Shown: in pieces, positions 17,789 through 26,644 of the stretch
Position numbering within the stretch: the first letter of the stretch is position 1
How the letters are laid out: the number at the start of each line of letters is the position of its first letter
From: Roseiflexus sp034432635
GTDB taxonomy: Bacteria > Chloroflexota > Chloroflexia > Chloroflexales > Roseiflexaceae
Direction of reading: 5' to 3'
DNA length: 64,000 nucleotides
Assembly (NCBI GenBank): GCA_034432635.1
Contig: DAOUBK010000015.1
Location: forward strand, 75,733 to 139,732
Made by a program: the position numbers and the translations under genes
Notes under the pieces: model-generated
Seen by the model: only the letters and a program-made list of their open reading frames with translations
Database searches by the model: none
What the model was told of the DNA's origin: nothing

Positions 17789-18433
17789 TCAGGCGCCGCG
17801 GATCGTGATATTGTTCGTCAGACGGGTGCGTGCCATGGTTAAGTGTTGCTCACGCTCACTGAGCGAACGTCGCAACCTGTTTTGCAGGGTGGCAATGTCT
17901 TCCGAAATGGCACGCAGTTGTTGCATCTCACGTTCGAGATCATCGAGCAACTGACTGGCTTGCAACGCTGCCATCGCACTCGCACGGTCGCGCGACAGTA
18001 CTCCCAGACGCTCCTGGATCACAGCCAGCAATCCCATCAGATTTGCCCAGGCTTCATTGTCCTGACGGTCGCGCGTTTGCAGACTATGCTGGCGACCATC
18101 CAGCAATGACTGAATCTGACCCTGAAGATCGCTCAGACGCGCTTCCAGTTGATCGATCGTTGCGACCAGTTCGGGGGAGGTTCGGGCGACGCTGCCGTTC
18201 TGCGCCAGCGCTTCGAGACGGCCCTGGAGCGTCGATAGTGATGCACCAAGCTGCGCCTGCCGCATCGCAACTGCTTCCTGTTCGTTGAGCAGATCGAGCA
18301 GCATCTCACGCAGCTGGGCAGTCTCACTGGCGACCCGCGCCGATTGCTGATGCAACAGATGCGGCACAAACCAGAGCAACAGTGCGAGCAGCGCCAGCAC
18401 CATAATTCCCAGCGCAACGAAAAGGACAGACAT
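17789..18433 (-). CDS. membrane-anchored coiled-coil protein, unknown function
   Basis: This protein of about 214 residues starts MSVLFVALGIMVLALLALLLWFVPHLL, a single N-terminal transmembrane anchor. The rest is rich in Gln, Leu, Glu and Arg with heptad-like spacing (AQLREMLLDLLNEQEAV, LVATIDQLEARLSDLQGQIQSLL, LLDDLEREMQQLRAI), predicting a long coiled coil. I do not recognise a family with known function. The architecture resembles RmuC-like or septum/structural proteins but lacks their catalytic domains. I chose ATG 18433 because it puts the hydrophobic anchor at the N-terminus; the frame is open to 18481. Confidence 0.65.
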   Translation of the reverse strand: MSVLFVALGIMVLALLALLLWFVPHLLHQQSARVASETAQLREMLLDLLNEQEAVAMRQAQLGASLSTLQGRLEALAQNGSVARTSPELVATIDQLEARLSDLQGQIQSLLDGRQHSLQTRDRQDNEAWANLMGLLAVIQERLGVLSRDRASAMAALQASQLLDDLEREMQQLRAISEDIATLQNRLRRSLSEREQHLTMARTRLTNNITIRGA

Positions 18434-18641
18434 AGCGTTAGACCCCCTGCTTATTCCTGAAGTTATTATACGAGCACTCAATTACCAGAATCAACGCCTG
18501 AAGCGCCAGGCGGATGACATGTGGATTACACGTACCTGCCACTCCTGTCATCGCCTGCTGTAGCCGCTGCGAGCAAGATGTGCTCACTCCCGGGTATACC
18601 GTTATCGACCTCAAATGTGAATATCTGCGGTGGCATTACCT

Positions 18642-18670
18642 TTGACAACTTCTTCTCCGGATCCTATAAT
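18642..18670 (+). promoter_or_regulatory. consensus sigma-70-type promoter
   Basis: TTGACA (18642-18647), a 17-bp spacer, then TATAAT (18665-18670): both hexamers are perfect. It lies 57 bp before the ATG of the lipoprotein gene at 18727 and likely drives that gene and rimI. Confidence 0.85.
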
Positions 18671-18726
18671 GACAAATCAGGAACTGCCCCTTCTGAAAAG
18701 TTTGCAAGTCAACAAAAGCAGGATAT

Positions 18727-19554
18727 ATGCACTATCGCGGTTTGCATATTCTCTGGTTGATCACAGCGCTGATCGCTGGTACGATCCTGGCTTCCTGTAC
18801 CGGCGGCAGTCCTTCATCGTTATATGTTCCCGATCTGCTCGATCGCCCACAGGAGTTCAACGGCAAAGACATTACTGTATCGGGAGCATATCTGAGGCGT
18901 GATGGACGCGAGATACTGGCGCTTGGCGTCAGCACGCTCGATAACGGTCTCGACGCTCAACCTATGGGAGAACCGATCTGGCTCGAAGGATTTCCGCAAG
19001 ACGCAACTGCTGAACTGCACCGACCCGGCGACGCCGTCTATGGTTTCGTGCGCGTGAGGGGCCGGTTTGAGACTGGCGGTGCGTTTGGCGCTGAGAATGC
19101 GTACAAACATCGAATCATTGTTGCTTCGGCTGAGCCAATTGAACGAGTACGACGTCAGGAGTATCGCATCAATAATCGTTCGCTCGGCGAGGGGAAAGTC
19201 TCCCTGTTCGACCTTGTTGCCGATCCGGCGCGGTACAACGGTCAAACCGTGACGACGCAGGGGTACTATTTCTGGAATTCGCTGATCTATGTACTGGCTG
19301 AAGGGGTTTCGACCGAAGAGGACGGAAGCAGCCCGCAGCCGATCGGCAAGATGATCTGGATGGAAGGGTTTCCGCCCAGCGTTTCTGGTGAACTGAACCT
19401 TGGTCCAAATAACAGTTTCGTTTGGGGGCGCGTTGAGGTGACTGGGCTATTCCAGGGCGGTGGAAACTTCGGCAAAGACGGCGCCTACCCCGGTCAACTG
19501 CTGCTCGACCCGAACAATCCAGATAGCGCGCGCCCGCTCGATCCGAAACGATAA
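18727..19554 (+). CDS. lipoprotein with two tandem OB-like repeats
   Basis: This 275-residue protein has a signal peptide ending in the lipobox LASC, so it should be lipid-anchored on the outer face of the membrane. The mature part is two homologous ~110-residue units. Unit 1 has FNGKDITVSGAYL ... LALGVSTLDNG ... PIWLEGFP ... YGFVRVRGRFETGGAFG. Unit 2 has YNGQTVTTQGYYF ... LAEGVSTEEDG ... MIWMEGFP ... WGRVEVTGLFQGGGNFG. The pattern of short strands suits an OB-type beta-barrel. No enzymatic motif is visible. GCAGGA precedes the ATG, and a perfect-consensus promoter lies upstream. The function is unknown. Confidence 0.85.
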   Translation: MHYRGLHILWLITALIAGTILASCTGGSPSSLYVPDLLDRPQEFNGKDITVSGAYLRRDGREILALGVSTLDNGLDAQPMGEPIWLEGFPQDATAELHRPGDAVYGFVRVRGRFETGGAFGAENAYKHRIIVASAEPIERVRRQEYRINNRSLGEGKVSLFDLVADPARYNGQTVTTQGYYFWNSLIYVLAEGVSTEEDGSSPQPIGKMIWMEGFPPSVSGELNLGPNNSFVWGRVEVTGLFQGGGNFGKDGAYPGQLLLDPNNPDSARPLDPKR

Positions 19555-19570
19555 CCGGCACGAGTTCACC

Positions 19571-20236
19571 ATGTACTATTTCGTCGAGCGCATGACCGAA
19601 GATGATATCGAGCAGGTGCAGGCGATCGAGCGCGCCAGTTTCACTACGCTCTGGTCTGCCAACACCTATCGTCACGAACTGCGCTCGCCCTCGACGAGTC
19701 GCTACATTGTTGCGCGTGCATCGCCGCATCCGCCGCTACCGCGCGCTGAACGTCAATCCTCCCGGCGAGGCTTGCTCGCAAGCCTCCTCCCGGCGCTCTT
19801 CGGGCAGCAACCATCGTTACGCAACTTTCCGATCATCGGGTATGGCGGGGTCTGGCTGAGCGTCGACGAGGGGCACATCACCACGATTGCCGTGGCGCCG
19901 GAGTACCGCGGTCGCGGCATTGGTGAGTTGCTGCTCAACGGTCTGATCGACCAGGCGCTCGATCTCCACGCCGATGTGCTGACGCTGGAAGTGCGCTTCA
20001 GCAATGTCGTCGCCCAACAACTGTATCTGAAGTATGGCTTTCGCCCTGCGGGCACACGACCACGCTATTACACCGATAATGGTGAGGATGCGCTGATTAT
20101 GTGGACCGATCTGATCCGTACGCCGGCATACCAGGAAAAGTTGCGTCACCTGCGTGAACGTCTGTTTGCACGATTGCGCGCAGAGGCCGAGGCACCAGAA
20201 ACGGTGCAACAGCGTGTGCGCCCTGAGATGCAGTGA
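19571..20236 (+). CDS. rimI: GNAT acetyltransferase, RimI-like (ribosomal protein S18 alanine)
   Basis: This 221-residue GNAT protein has VERMTEDDIEQVQAIERASF at the N-terminus, the acetyl-CoA loop TIAVAPEYRGRGIGELLL, and the C-terminal VRFSNVVAQQLYLKYGFRPAGTRPRYYTDNGEDALIM typical of RimI, which acetylates the N-terminal alanine of ribosomal protein S18. It is longer than usual RimI (about 150 residues). An Arg/Pro-rich insert sits around residues 55-95 before the first sheet, and a charged tail follows the domain. ATG 19571 is favoured over the longer frame from 19460 that overlaps the lipoprotein. A related N-acetyltransferase role cannot be excluded. Confidence 0.82.
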   Translation: MYYFVERMTEDDIEQVQAIERASFTTLWSANTYRHELRSPSTSRYIVARASPHPPLPRAERQSSRRGLLASLLPALFGQQPSLRNFPIIGYGGVWLSVDEGHITTIAVAPEYRGRGIGELLLNGLIDQALDLHADVLTLEVRFSNVVAQQLYLKYGFRPAGTRPRYYTDNGEDALIMWTDLIRTPAYQEKLRHLRERLFARLRAEAEAPETVQQRVRPEMQ

Positions 20237-20288
20237 GACGAGTTACCAATGCCTCGTGTCCTCCCCGTGCCTGTCTTAAGGAATGGAA

Positions 20289-20315
20289 GGTGGAGCGATG
20301 ATCATCACTCCACCC
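20289..20315. terminator. hairpin between convergent rimI and rnj
   Basis: GGTGGAG (20289-20295) pairs with CTCCACC (20309-20315), enclosing the self-complementary GATGATCATC. It lies between the ends of two convergent genes and probably terminates one or both, although no long T-tract follows. Confidence 0.5.
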
Positions 20316-20385
20316 CCTCTCACTCACAGGCACTGTCTACCGCTGAACTGTGCTAGGAAACGATGACACCTTCACCTGTCTGGCT

Positions 20386-22071
20386 TCATACCTCCATAAC
20401 CACCGGCAGAACCATTGGACGACGGCGTGTTTGCCCGTAGAGGTAGTCACTCACAACATCCTTGATCTTACGGTTGACGAATGCGCTGTCGATCTCCATC
20501 TTGCCGCTGCCGTTCCGCTTCGAGAGCGCATCACGCACAATGTTCTTCGTCGACTCGATCAGGTCATCGGACTGTCGCATGTAGACGAAACCACGCGACA
20601 CCACATCCGGTCCTGCGACGAGTTCCCCGGTGGTACGGTCGATGCTGACGACCACCATCAGAATGCCATCGCGCGCCAGCAACTGACGGTCGCGCACGAC
20701 CACCTGCCCGACATCGCCGACGGTTGTGCCATCCACGTAGACGTACCCGACCGGGACTTTGCTAGTTACTTTCGCATAGTTGCGACTGAACTCCATTACG
20801 GCGCCGTTTTCGGGGATGATCACGTTCGCGTCCGAAAATAACCCACCCATCCCAAGCGCAAGTTTGCGGTAGAGCATCATGTGGCGGTAATCGCCGTGAA
20901 ATGGCACCACGAACTCCGGACGCAGGATGGCGAGCGCCATCTTAAGCTCCTCTTGAGCAGCGTGACCGGAAACGTGCACAGCCAGATTCGAGGGGCTGCT
21001 GCCATAGATCACTTCCGCACCGAGGCGAAACAGGTTGTTGATCACCCGATTGACTGACACCTCGTTGCCCGGAATAGGCGTTGCCGAAACAACGACGGTG
21101 TCCCCTTCCTTGATCTTGACATGGGGGTAGTCGCGGTTCGCCATACGCGCCAGCGCCGACATCGGTTCACCCTGACTGCCGGTACAGATGACCGCCACCT
21201 GATCGTCGGCGAGACCTGCTGCTTCTTGCGGACGGATCAACGTACCCTGTTGCGCACGCAGATACCCGAGTTCGAGCGCGATGCGCGTCGTATTCTCCAT
21301 GCTCCGCCCAGCAACAACAACCTTGCGCCCATACGCTTCCGCCGATTCAATCACCTGCTGCACCCGCGAGACATTCGATGCAAAAGTTGCAACAATAATG
21401 CGACCGGGCGCGGTTGCGAAGATCGAGTCGAACGCTTCGCCGACCACCTGCTCGCTCGGTGTGTAGCCCTTCGACTCGACTCGCACACAGTCGGTGATCA
21501 GCAACAGGGGCGAGCGTCTCCCTAGTTCCGACAACTTGACCAGATCGGTGGGGCGCCCATCCACTGGCGTATGATCAAACTTCCAGTCGGTCAGATAGAT
21601 TGCCAGACCGACCGGCGTATCGATCGCCAGACCGACCGTATCGGGGATCGAGTGCGCAACGCTGAACGGTTCGATTGTAAAGGAGCCGACAGTGAATGAC
21701 TCACCTGCCTGCATTTTCACCAGCCGGGCACGATCAAGTAGGCGATGCTCTTTGAGTTTCCCCGACAGCATGCCGAGGGTCAGCGGCGTACCGTAGATCG
21801 GCGGAAAATCGAGTTCCGGCACAAGGTATGGCACGGCGCCGATGTGGTCTTCGTGCCCATGCGTCAGCACGATCGCCCTGATTTTGTCTTTCTGATCGCG
21901 GAGATAGGTAGTGTCGGGGAGCACCAGATCGACGCCGAGCATATCGGCTTCCGGGAACATAACTCCACAATCGAGGACAAGAATCTCATCATTTTGTTCC
22001 AACACCCACATGTTGCGGCCCACTTCACCGGCGCCGCCAAGCGGAATTGCACGTAATCTGTTTTTTGCCAT
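20386..22071 (-). CDS. rnj: ribonuclease J
   Basis: This 561-residue protein is a metallo-beta-lactamase/beta-CASP ribonuclease. It has LRAIPLGGAGEVGRNMWVLE at the start, the zinc-binding HGHEDH (H71-H76), LDCGVMFPEADMLGVDLVLPD, HSIPDTVGLAI, and the beta-CASP blocks ITDCVRVESKGYT and VPFHGDYRHMMLYRKLA. RNase J is a 5'-3' exo- and endonuclease acting in mRNA decay and rRNA maturation. The C-terminal ~110 residues form the family's extra domain. The length is normal. An unannotated ~117-bp gap precedes it. Confidence 0.95.
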   Translation of the reverse strand: MAKNRLRAIPLGGAGEVGRNMWVLEQNDEILVLDCGVMFPEADMLGVDLVLPDTTYLRDQKDKIRAIVLTHGHEDHIGAVPYLVPELDFPPIYGTPLTLGMLSGKLKEHRLLDRARLVKMQAGESFTVGSFTIEPFSVAHSIPDTVGLAIDTPVGLAIYLTDWKFDHTPVDGRPTDLVKLSELGRRSPLLLITDCVRVESKGYTPSEQVVGEAFDSIFATAPGRIIVATFASNVSRVQQVIESAEAYGRKVVVAGRSMENTTRIALELGYLRAQQGTLIRPQEAAGLADDQVAVICTGSQGEPMSALARMANRDYPHVKIKEGDTVVVSATPIPGNEVSVNRVINNLFRLGAEVIYGSSPSNLAVHVSGHAAQEELKMALAILRPEFVVPFHGDYRHMMLYRKLALGMGGLFSDANVIIPENGAVMEFSRNYAKVTSKVPVGYVYVDGTTVGDVGQVVVRDRQLLARDGILMVVVSIDRTTGELVAGPDVVSRGFVYMRQSDDLIESTKNIVRDALSKRNGSGKMEIDSAFVNRKIKDVVSDYLYGQTRRRPMVLPVVMEV

Positions 22072-22188
22072 ACGCGCCTGTGAGCAGCGACCATCATTGC
22101 GGTCCCTGCTACGCTCCTTTCCTTTCCGGCCGCTGCAGGAGCGGCTCTGTTTTTATCCGAATATCATTCCAGGCTTCACCACAGCCTG

Positions 22189-22764
22189 TTATGCTTGTGA
22201 TAATACCGGCTGCGCATCGGGCAGACCAGAGCGCACGCGGATCTCCTGGAGCAGATCATCGCGGTTTTCGAGACCCGGATAGATCAGCAAGCGTCGAGCG
22301 CCGCATGCCTGGCGGTGCAGCCAGCGCACCAGCGGATTCTTGATTTGAGACGATAGATCGTCATGCGCTATGACGGCATCAAGCGGTTCATCAGCGTCAT
22401 CTTCGAGGCGATGAATGTCAGAGATGCGATCCCAGGGACAGTTCAGCGCGACACCAAACGATGTAAAATGCAAACCGGCGTCGGTCAGCGTGTACTGCGC
22501 ACCCCACTCTTCGAGGATACCCCATAGAACCAGCGGTGTCGCAATCAGCAACACCACCATCAGCAACGCAGGAATGACCTGACTGGCGGAAATCCCGCGG
22601 TTGAGATTTTCCTGCAATGCCTGGAACAAACTGGCCGAAGGATCACTGCTGGTAGCGAGTGTAACCCGCAGCGTCCACAGCGCAAACACCCAGATGAGCA
22701 GAGCGCCGATCAGCAAAACGATTGCGCCGCGTCGTCCTGACGGAGAAAGCCGATACGTCTTCAT
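22189..22764 (-). CDS. two-TM protein with PH-like domain, unknown function
   Basis: This 191-residue protein has two hydrophobic segments (IVLLIGALLIWVFALW near residue 15 and VIPALLMVVLLIATPLVLWGI near residue 65), then a soluble part starting YTLTDAGLHFTSFGVALNCPWDRISDIHRLE. That segment resembles the bacterial PH-like domains in which a membrane protein carries a strand-rich W-x-x-I motif. The C-terminus includes RRLLIYPGLENRDDLLQEI. The function is unknown. The uracil-DNA glycosylase gene ends 6 bp upstream, so they are likely co-transcribed. Confidence 0.75.
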   Translation of the reverse strand: MKTYRLSPSGRRGAIVLLIGALLIWVFALWTLRVTLATSSDPSASLFQALQENLNRGISASQVIPALLMVVLLIATPLVLWGILEEWGAQYTLTDAGLHFTSFGVALNCPWDRISDIHRLEDDADEPLDAVIAHDDLSSQIKNPLVRWLHRQACGARRLLIYPGLENRDDLLQEIRVRSGLPDAQPVLSQA

Positions 22765-22770
22765 ACAAGC

Positions 22771-23409
22771 TCAGAACAGCGACAGTTGCTGCACTTCTGG
22801 ATCATCCGGCTTCTCAGGCGTAACGGGAGTGGTGCTCTGCGCTCCCCTAACTTCCGCCTGCGCAATGAACTCCGGCAACCTACGAAAATCCGCTTCGATC
22901 AGAGCGCGATACTGCGGTTGGTGGAGTGCCGCAGCCGGATGCATCATCGGAACGATCAGACGTCCGTCGATCCAGCGAGGTTGACCGTGGATGCGCGAGA
23001 TTTTCTCGCCTGGAAACCAGCGGGCCATCGAGAAGCGCCCGAGTGTCACAATCACCAGCGGATTCAGCGCGGCGATCTGCCGTTCGAGAAATTGATTGCA
23101 CGCGGCAATTTCGTCCGGCTCCGGATCACGATTGTCTGGCGGGCGGTGTTTGATGACGTTGGCGATGAATACATCACTCCGACGCAATCCGGCAAGCGCA
23201 AGCAACTCTTCGAGAAATTGACCGGCAGCACCCACAAAGGGGCGACCCTGACGATCCTCATTGAAACCAGGCGCTTCGCCGATGAACATTACTTTTGCAT
23301 CCGGCGGACCTTCGCCTGGAACGGCTCTCATTGCCGACTGATGCAATCGACACGCGGTGCATGTACGAACTTCGTCGGCAATCTGCTGGAGTAATTCGGC
23401 TGCACTCAA
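22771..23409 (-). CDS. type 4 uracil-DNA glycosylase, one Fe-S cysteine replaced by His
   Basis: This 212-residue protein matches family 4 uracil-DNA glycosylases, which excise uracil from DNA. It has GEAPGFNEDRQGRPFVGAAGQFL (catalytic region), VTLGRFSMARWF and MMHPAAALHQPQYRAL. These enzymes carry a 4Fe-4S cluster on four cysteines. C17, C20 (TCTAC) and C104 (AACNQF) are present, but the third position, normally KCRPP, reads KHRPP (H88). Histidine could still be a cluster ligand. It lies in a minus-strand run with three small membrane-protein genes. Confidence 0.88.
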   Translation of the reverse strand: MSAAELLQQIADEVRTCTACRLHQSAMRAVPGEGPPDAKVMFIGEAPGFNEDRQGRPFVGAAGQFLEELLALAGLRRSDVFIANVIKHRPPDNRDPEPDEIAACNQFLERQIAALNPLVIVTLGRFSMARWFPGEKISRIHGQPRWIDGRLIVPMMHPAAALHQPQYRALIEADFRRLPEFIAQAEVRGAQSTTPVTPEKPDDPEVQQLSLF

Positions 23410-23427
23410 CGGTCTATTCCCTGCCAG

Positions 23428-23820
23428 TTATGATACTTCTTTATGTATTATACCATCTTCGTCAGACAACGGAGCGTGTCGTTTCTGCCCGGGAACAACA
23501 CCATTTTGTTCCTGTTCGGAAAGCACACCGTTGTGTTCTGGCACTTCGATGCTGTGGAATACCGGTGGGGAAGAGGAACTGGGACCGAGATCGACGCTCG
23601 ACGCAGGTTCGGATCGTGACTGCCGACGGCGCAGAGGAACAGAGCGCGTCGACCAGCGCTTCATGAGCAGATGCTGCAGGAAAACCAGGAGGACGCTGGC
23701 GATCAGGAACGCAGCGACAAAGACGCCTATCGGGGAGCCGAGGAACAACAGCCGAAGCACGAGCGTTTCGACAGCGATGACAACCCCTACCACAAGCGCC
23801 ATTTTCAGAGCGTTACTCAT
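23428..23820 (-). CDS. small membrane protein, unknown function
   Basis: This protein of about 130 residues has two hydrophobic stretches (ALKMALVVGVVIAVETLVLRLLF and IGVFVAAFLIASVLLVFLQHLL) followed by a basic and then Ser/Pro-rich soluble tail (SEPASSVDLGPSSSSPP). I do not recognise the family. A TTG at 23841 would overlap the stop of the upstream gene and add seven residues; I prefer the ATG at 23820. It sits between the glycosylase gene and another small membrane-protein gene. Confidence 0.55.
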   Translation of the reverse strand: MSNALKMALVVGVVIAVETLVLRLLFLGSPIGVFVAAFLIASVLLVFLQHLLMKRWSTRSVPLRRRQSRSEPASSVDLGPSSSSPPVFHSIEVPEHNGVLSEQEQNGVVPGQKRHAPLSDEDGIIHKEVS

Positions 23821-23837
23821 CAGCGTTGCTTCTACAC

Positions 23838-24044
23838 TCAATCCCGCGGGAGACGTGCGCGCTCTTCTTCCTCAGGTCGCACTTCACGCCCCTGATCGAG
23901 GGTGTAGTTGCCGGTATCCAGATGGGTAGGCTTCGTCGCTTGATGTACAATGATACCCATTTTCAGCGCTACGATGAACCCGGCTGCCCCGATGACGGCA
24001 AGCAAGGCGATCAGACACAAGACTCCCAGGAGTATCGACGACAT
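23838..24044 (-). CDS. small single-TM protein, unknown function
   Basis: This 68-residue protein starts MSSILLGVLCLIALLAVIGAAGFIVALKMG, one membrane span, followed by a charged tail ending in REVRPEEEERARLPRD. No family is recognised. The next gene follows directly on the same strand. ATG 24044 is preceded by GGGGGAG-like sequence and preferred to the longer frame to 24071. Confidence 0.55.
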   Translation of the reverse strand: MSSILLGVLCLIALLAVIGAAGFIVALKMGIIVHQATKPTHLDTGNYTLDQGREVRPEEEERARLPRD

Positions 24045-24366
24045 TGGACAATCTCCCCCTTTCCACACCACAACTTTTTACCATCATATCACGCTCATGC
24101 CCAACATACGCGATCCAATGCATACAGGTTTCAAACCTCTCTCTTTGTAATAATCGCTCAGACATCTCAAGAGATACGTCTGATAGAGATGTGCCGGGCG
24201 CAACGCTGCACATCGCCCAGAGAACACCTGTCATAACATCCGCGTGTCATCTGTATTTGTGCAGTAATCTCAGGATCATGCTACACTGTGCGTGATAGTA
24301 TTAGGTGATCCGGTTTTCACGCAAACGTTCGATTGGTCAAAATGTTGATACCTGACGGTTCGAACT
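24045..24366. other. intergenic region between divergent genes
   Basis: About 320 bp between the start of the small membrane-protein gene (minus) and the methyltransferase gene (plus). It is comparatively AT-rich and must hold promoters for both directions. I could not pick a convincing pair of hexamers, and see no hairpin or repeat of note. Confidence 0.5.
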
Positions 24367-25590
24367 ATGGCACATTTCCCAGAAATCGTGCTACCGGCGT
24401 TCCTGCGTGAGCGCCTGGCTCAGGGGCATCCCTGGATCTACCGGGACCACGTGCCGCCCAACGTGCGTCTGCTATCCGGTGCGTGGGTAGCGGTTCGCTG
24501 CGGCACATGGCGTGGGTATGCATTATGGGATGCAGAGGGTCCGATTGCGTTGCGTATTTTCTCGACGCGCCGCCCACCTGATACAATCTGGCTGCACGAT
24601 CAACTGATGAGGGCCTGGGAACTCCGCGCACCACTGCGATCGGCGGGCATAACCGCATATCGCTGGGTTTTTGGCGAAGGTGATGGACTGCCCGGTATTA
24701 CAATTGATCGCTACGGTGACTTTGCTGTGATACAGGCGTACTCTGCCGGCGCCCGGATTCTGGTTGATGACGTGGCAACGATCCTCGCCAGAGTAGACCC
24801 GACCCTTCGCGGTGTGGCATTGCGTGGATCGGCAGCGACGCGCCCGGCAGCGTATGAGGATCAGTGTGATGCAACGCCTGACGGGGAGAGCGGCGCACGT
24901 CTGCGAACCATGCACGGCGAAGCGCCGCCGCGCGAGGTTGTGATCACTGAACACGGAATACGCTTTGCGGTCGCCATCTACGATGCTCAGAAAACTGGAC
25001 TGTTTCTCGATCAGCGCGAAAACCGGCGGTTCGTGGAAGGTCTTGCAGCGGGACGAACGGTGCTGAACTGCTTTGCCTATACCGGCGGTTTTTCGCTCTA
25101 CGCGCTGCGCGGCAGCGCCCGCCGGGTCATCAGCGTCGATACCGGCAAGGGACTGGCAGCAGCAACGCAGCGCAATCTCGTGCTCAACAACCTCGACGAT
25201 GGACGACATCGCTTCGAAACTGCCGACTGTTTCGAGTTGCTGGAGCAGTATGCCGCCTCCGGAGAGCGCTTCGATCTAGTCATTCTCGATCCACCCAGTT
25301 TTGCGCGGCGTAAGGAGAGTCGCTTCGCAGCTCAGCGGGCCTATGCGCGGCTCAACGCGCTTGGTATGCGTTGCGTCGTTCCCGGCGGTCTGCTGGCAAC
25401 CGCCAGTTGCACCACCCAGGTCGGACCGGAGGCGTTCCGCGAAGCGCTGGCAGCAGCCGGCGCTATCGCTGACCGACGATTACAGATCATCCACGAAGCC
25501 GGTCAACCACTCGATCATCCGGCGCCGGCGCACTTTCCCGAAGGCAGGTATCTGAAGTTTGTGGTTGGACGGGTCGAGGAGCGGGTGTAA
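24367..25590 (+). CDS. RlmI-like class I rRNA methyltransferase, second paralogue
   Basis: This 407-residue protein has the same architecture as the gene at 9880: a PUA-like N-terminus (FLRERLAQGHPWIYRDHV), a linker (GDGLPGITIDRYGDFAVIQ), then a Rossmann methyltransferase with LNCFAYTGGFSLYALRG (motif I), LVILDPPSFARRK (motif IV) and ATASCTTQV (cysteine loop). It methylates RNA, probably at cytosine C5. An extra ~25-residue segment around 155-185 (TRPAAYEDQCDATPDGESG) is absent from the other copy. Both may be active on different rRNA sites; specificity is not predictable. It converges with lgt. Confidence 0.85.
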   Translation: MAHFPEIVLPAFLRERLAQGHPWIYRDHVPPNVRLLSGAWVAVRCGTWRGYALWDAEGPIALRIFSTRRPPDTIWLHDQLMRAWELRAPLRSAGITAYRWVFGEGDGLPGITIDRYGDFAVIQAYSAGARILVDDVATILARVDPTLRGVALRGSAATRPAAYEDQCDATPDGESGARLRTMHGEAPPREVVITEHGIRFAVAIYDAQKTGLFLDQRENRRFVEGLAAGRTVLNCFAYTGGFSLYALRGSARRVISVDTGKGLAAATQRNLVLNNLDDGRHRFETADCFELLEQYAASGERFDLVILDPPSFARRKESRFAAQRAYARLNALGMRCVVPGGLLATASCTTQVGPEAFREALAAAGAIADRRLQIIHEAGQPLDHPAPAHFPEGRYLKFVVGRVEERV

Positions 25591-25603
25591 AAAGGATGAT
25601 CCC

Positions 25604-26479
25604 TTAACGTCCAACGCTCTTTGGCTGCGTGCCATGAGTGGCAGCGTAATGGTGATTAATCGCCAGACCTATCACGCCGCCAATGACCAGCAGCAGACTG
25701 ACCAGTTGCGCCACACGCAACGACCCGTCACACGATCCGCCGATGCCGCTCAAACACAGACTGTCAGTGCGGAATCCTTCGATCCAGAAACGCCCCAATC
25801 CGTACCAGATAGCATAGAACAGTGCAACATCGAGCGGACGCAACCAGTTGCGCAGGCGTCGCTCCAGCCAGATCAGCATCCCAAAACCGAGGAGATTCCA
25901 GACCGACTCGTAGAGAAATGTCGGATGGAACAGGGTATCGGGCGGAAACTGCTGCATATCGCGGTAGGGACCGATGCGATGCGGTTCGTCGATCAGAACG
26001 CCAAAACCAAGGTTTGTCGGGCTGCCATACGCCTCCTGGTTCATGAAGTTGCCCCAGCGCCCAATCGCCTGCGCCAGCAGGAAGGGTGGCATTGCAATAT
26101 CGAGAAAGATGCGCAACGGCAGGCGCTGCCAGCGTGTGTAGAGCGCTGCCGCAAATATAGCGCCGATCAGCGCTCCGTGGATCGCCAACCCACCCGTCGC
26201 CGGGTTGATAATCTCCAGCCATGATGCACCGGCAAAGCGTGGCCACTCGAACAGAACATAGTAGGCGCGCGCACCGATAATGCCAGAAATCATTCCAACC
26301 AGCAGCAGGTTCCAGATATGCTCCGGATCATACCCGCGCCGGCGAGCGCGTCTGGCAGCGAGCCAGCCCGCCAGCATCGCGCCGCCGACAATGAAGACGC
26401 CATACCAGCGCACAACAACTGGAATGCCGAAAAGAGATGTATTGATGAGAAATGGATCATCGGGCGGATAGAGTCCCAT
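25604..26479 (-). CDS. lgt: prolipoprotein diacylglyceryl transferase
   Basis: This 291-residue multispanning protein is Lgt, which moves diacylglycerol from phosphatidylglycerol to the lipobox cysteine of preprolipoproteins. Signature features are VRWYGVFIVGGAMLAGWLAARRA near the N-terminus, GGLAIHGALIGA, the diagnostic AIGRWGNFMNQEAYG, and FHPTFLYESVWNLLGF and GLGRFWIEGFRTDSL towards the end. It would process the lipoproteins at 18727 and 39453. MGLYPPDDPFL (26479) matches the family start, although the frame is open to 26575. Confidence 0.95.
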   Translation of the reverse strand: MGLYPPDDPFLINTSLFGIPVVVRWYGVFIVGGAMLAGWLAARRARRRGYDPEHIWNLLLVGMISGIIGARAYYVLFEWPRFAGASWLEIINPATGGLAIHGALIGAIFAAALYTRWQRLPLRIFLDIAMPPFLLAQAIGRWGNFMNQEAYGSPTNLGFGVLIDEPHRIGPYRDMQQFPPDTLFHPTFLYESVWNLLGFGMLIWLERRLRNWLRPLDVALFYAIWYGLGRFWIEGFRTDSLCLSGIGGSCDGSLRVAQLVSLLLVIGGVIGLAINHHYAATHGTQPKSVGR

Positions 26480-26644
26480 ACGTCTGCTCCACTTTACAGA
26501 GTAACGGATATTGTAGACCTCAACCGCACATGTGTCAATGATCGCAACACTCGACCGGCATTGCTGTGGTACCATAGAAGCAGCAGTGCAGCAAAGTACG
26601 GCTTGAGTTCGGTCTGTCAGGGTGACGGTGTGCCTTCTGGCGTT

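Noticed and set aside
16913..17842. 309-aa plus-strand frame
   Set aside because: It is antisense to the alpha/beta hydrolase, whose catalytic triad region is intact.
24345..24375. GGTTCGAACT resembling a tRNA T-loop
   Set aside because: No matching T-stem, anticodon arm or acceptor stem surrounds it.
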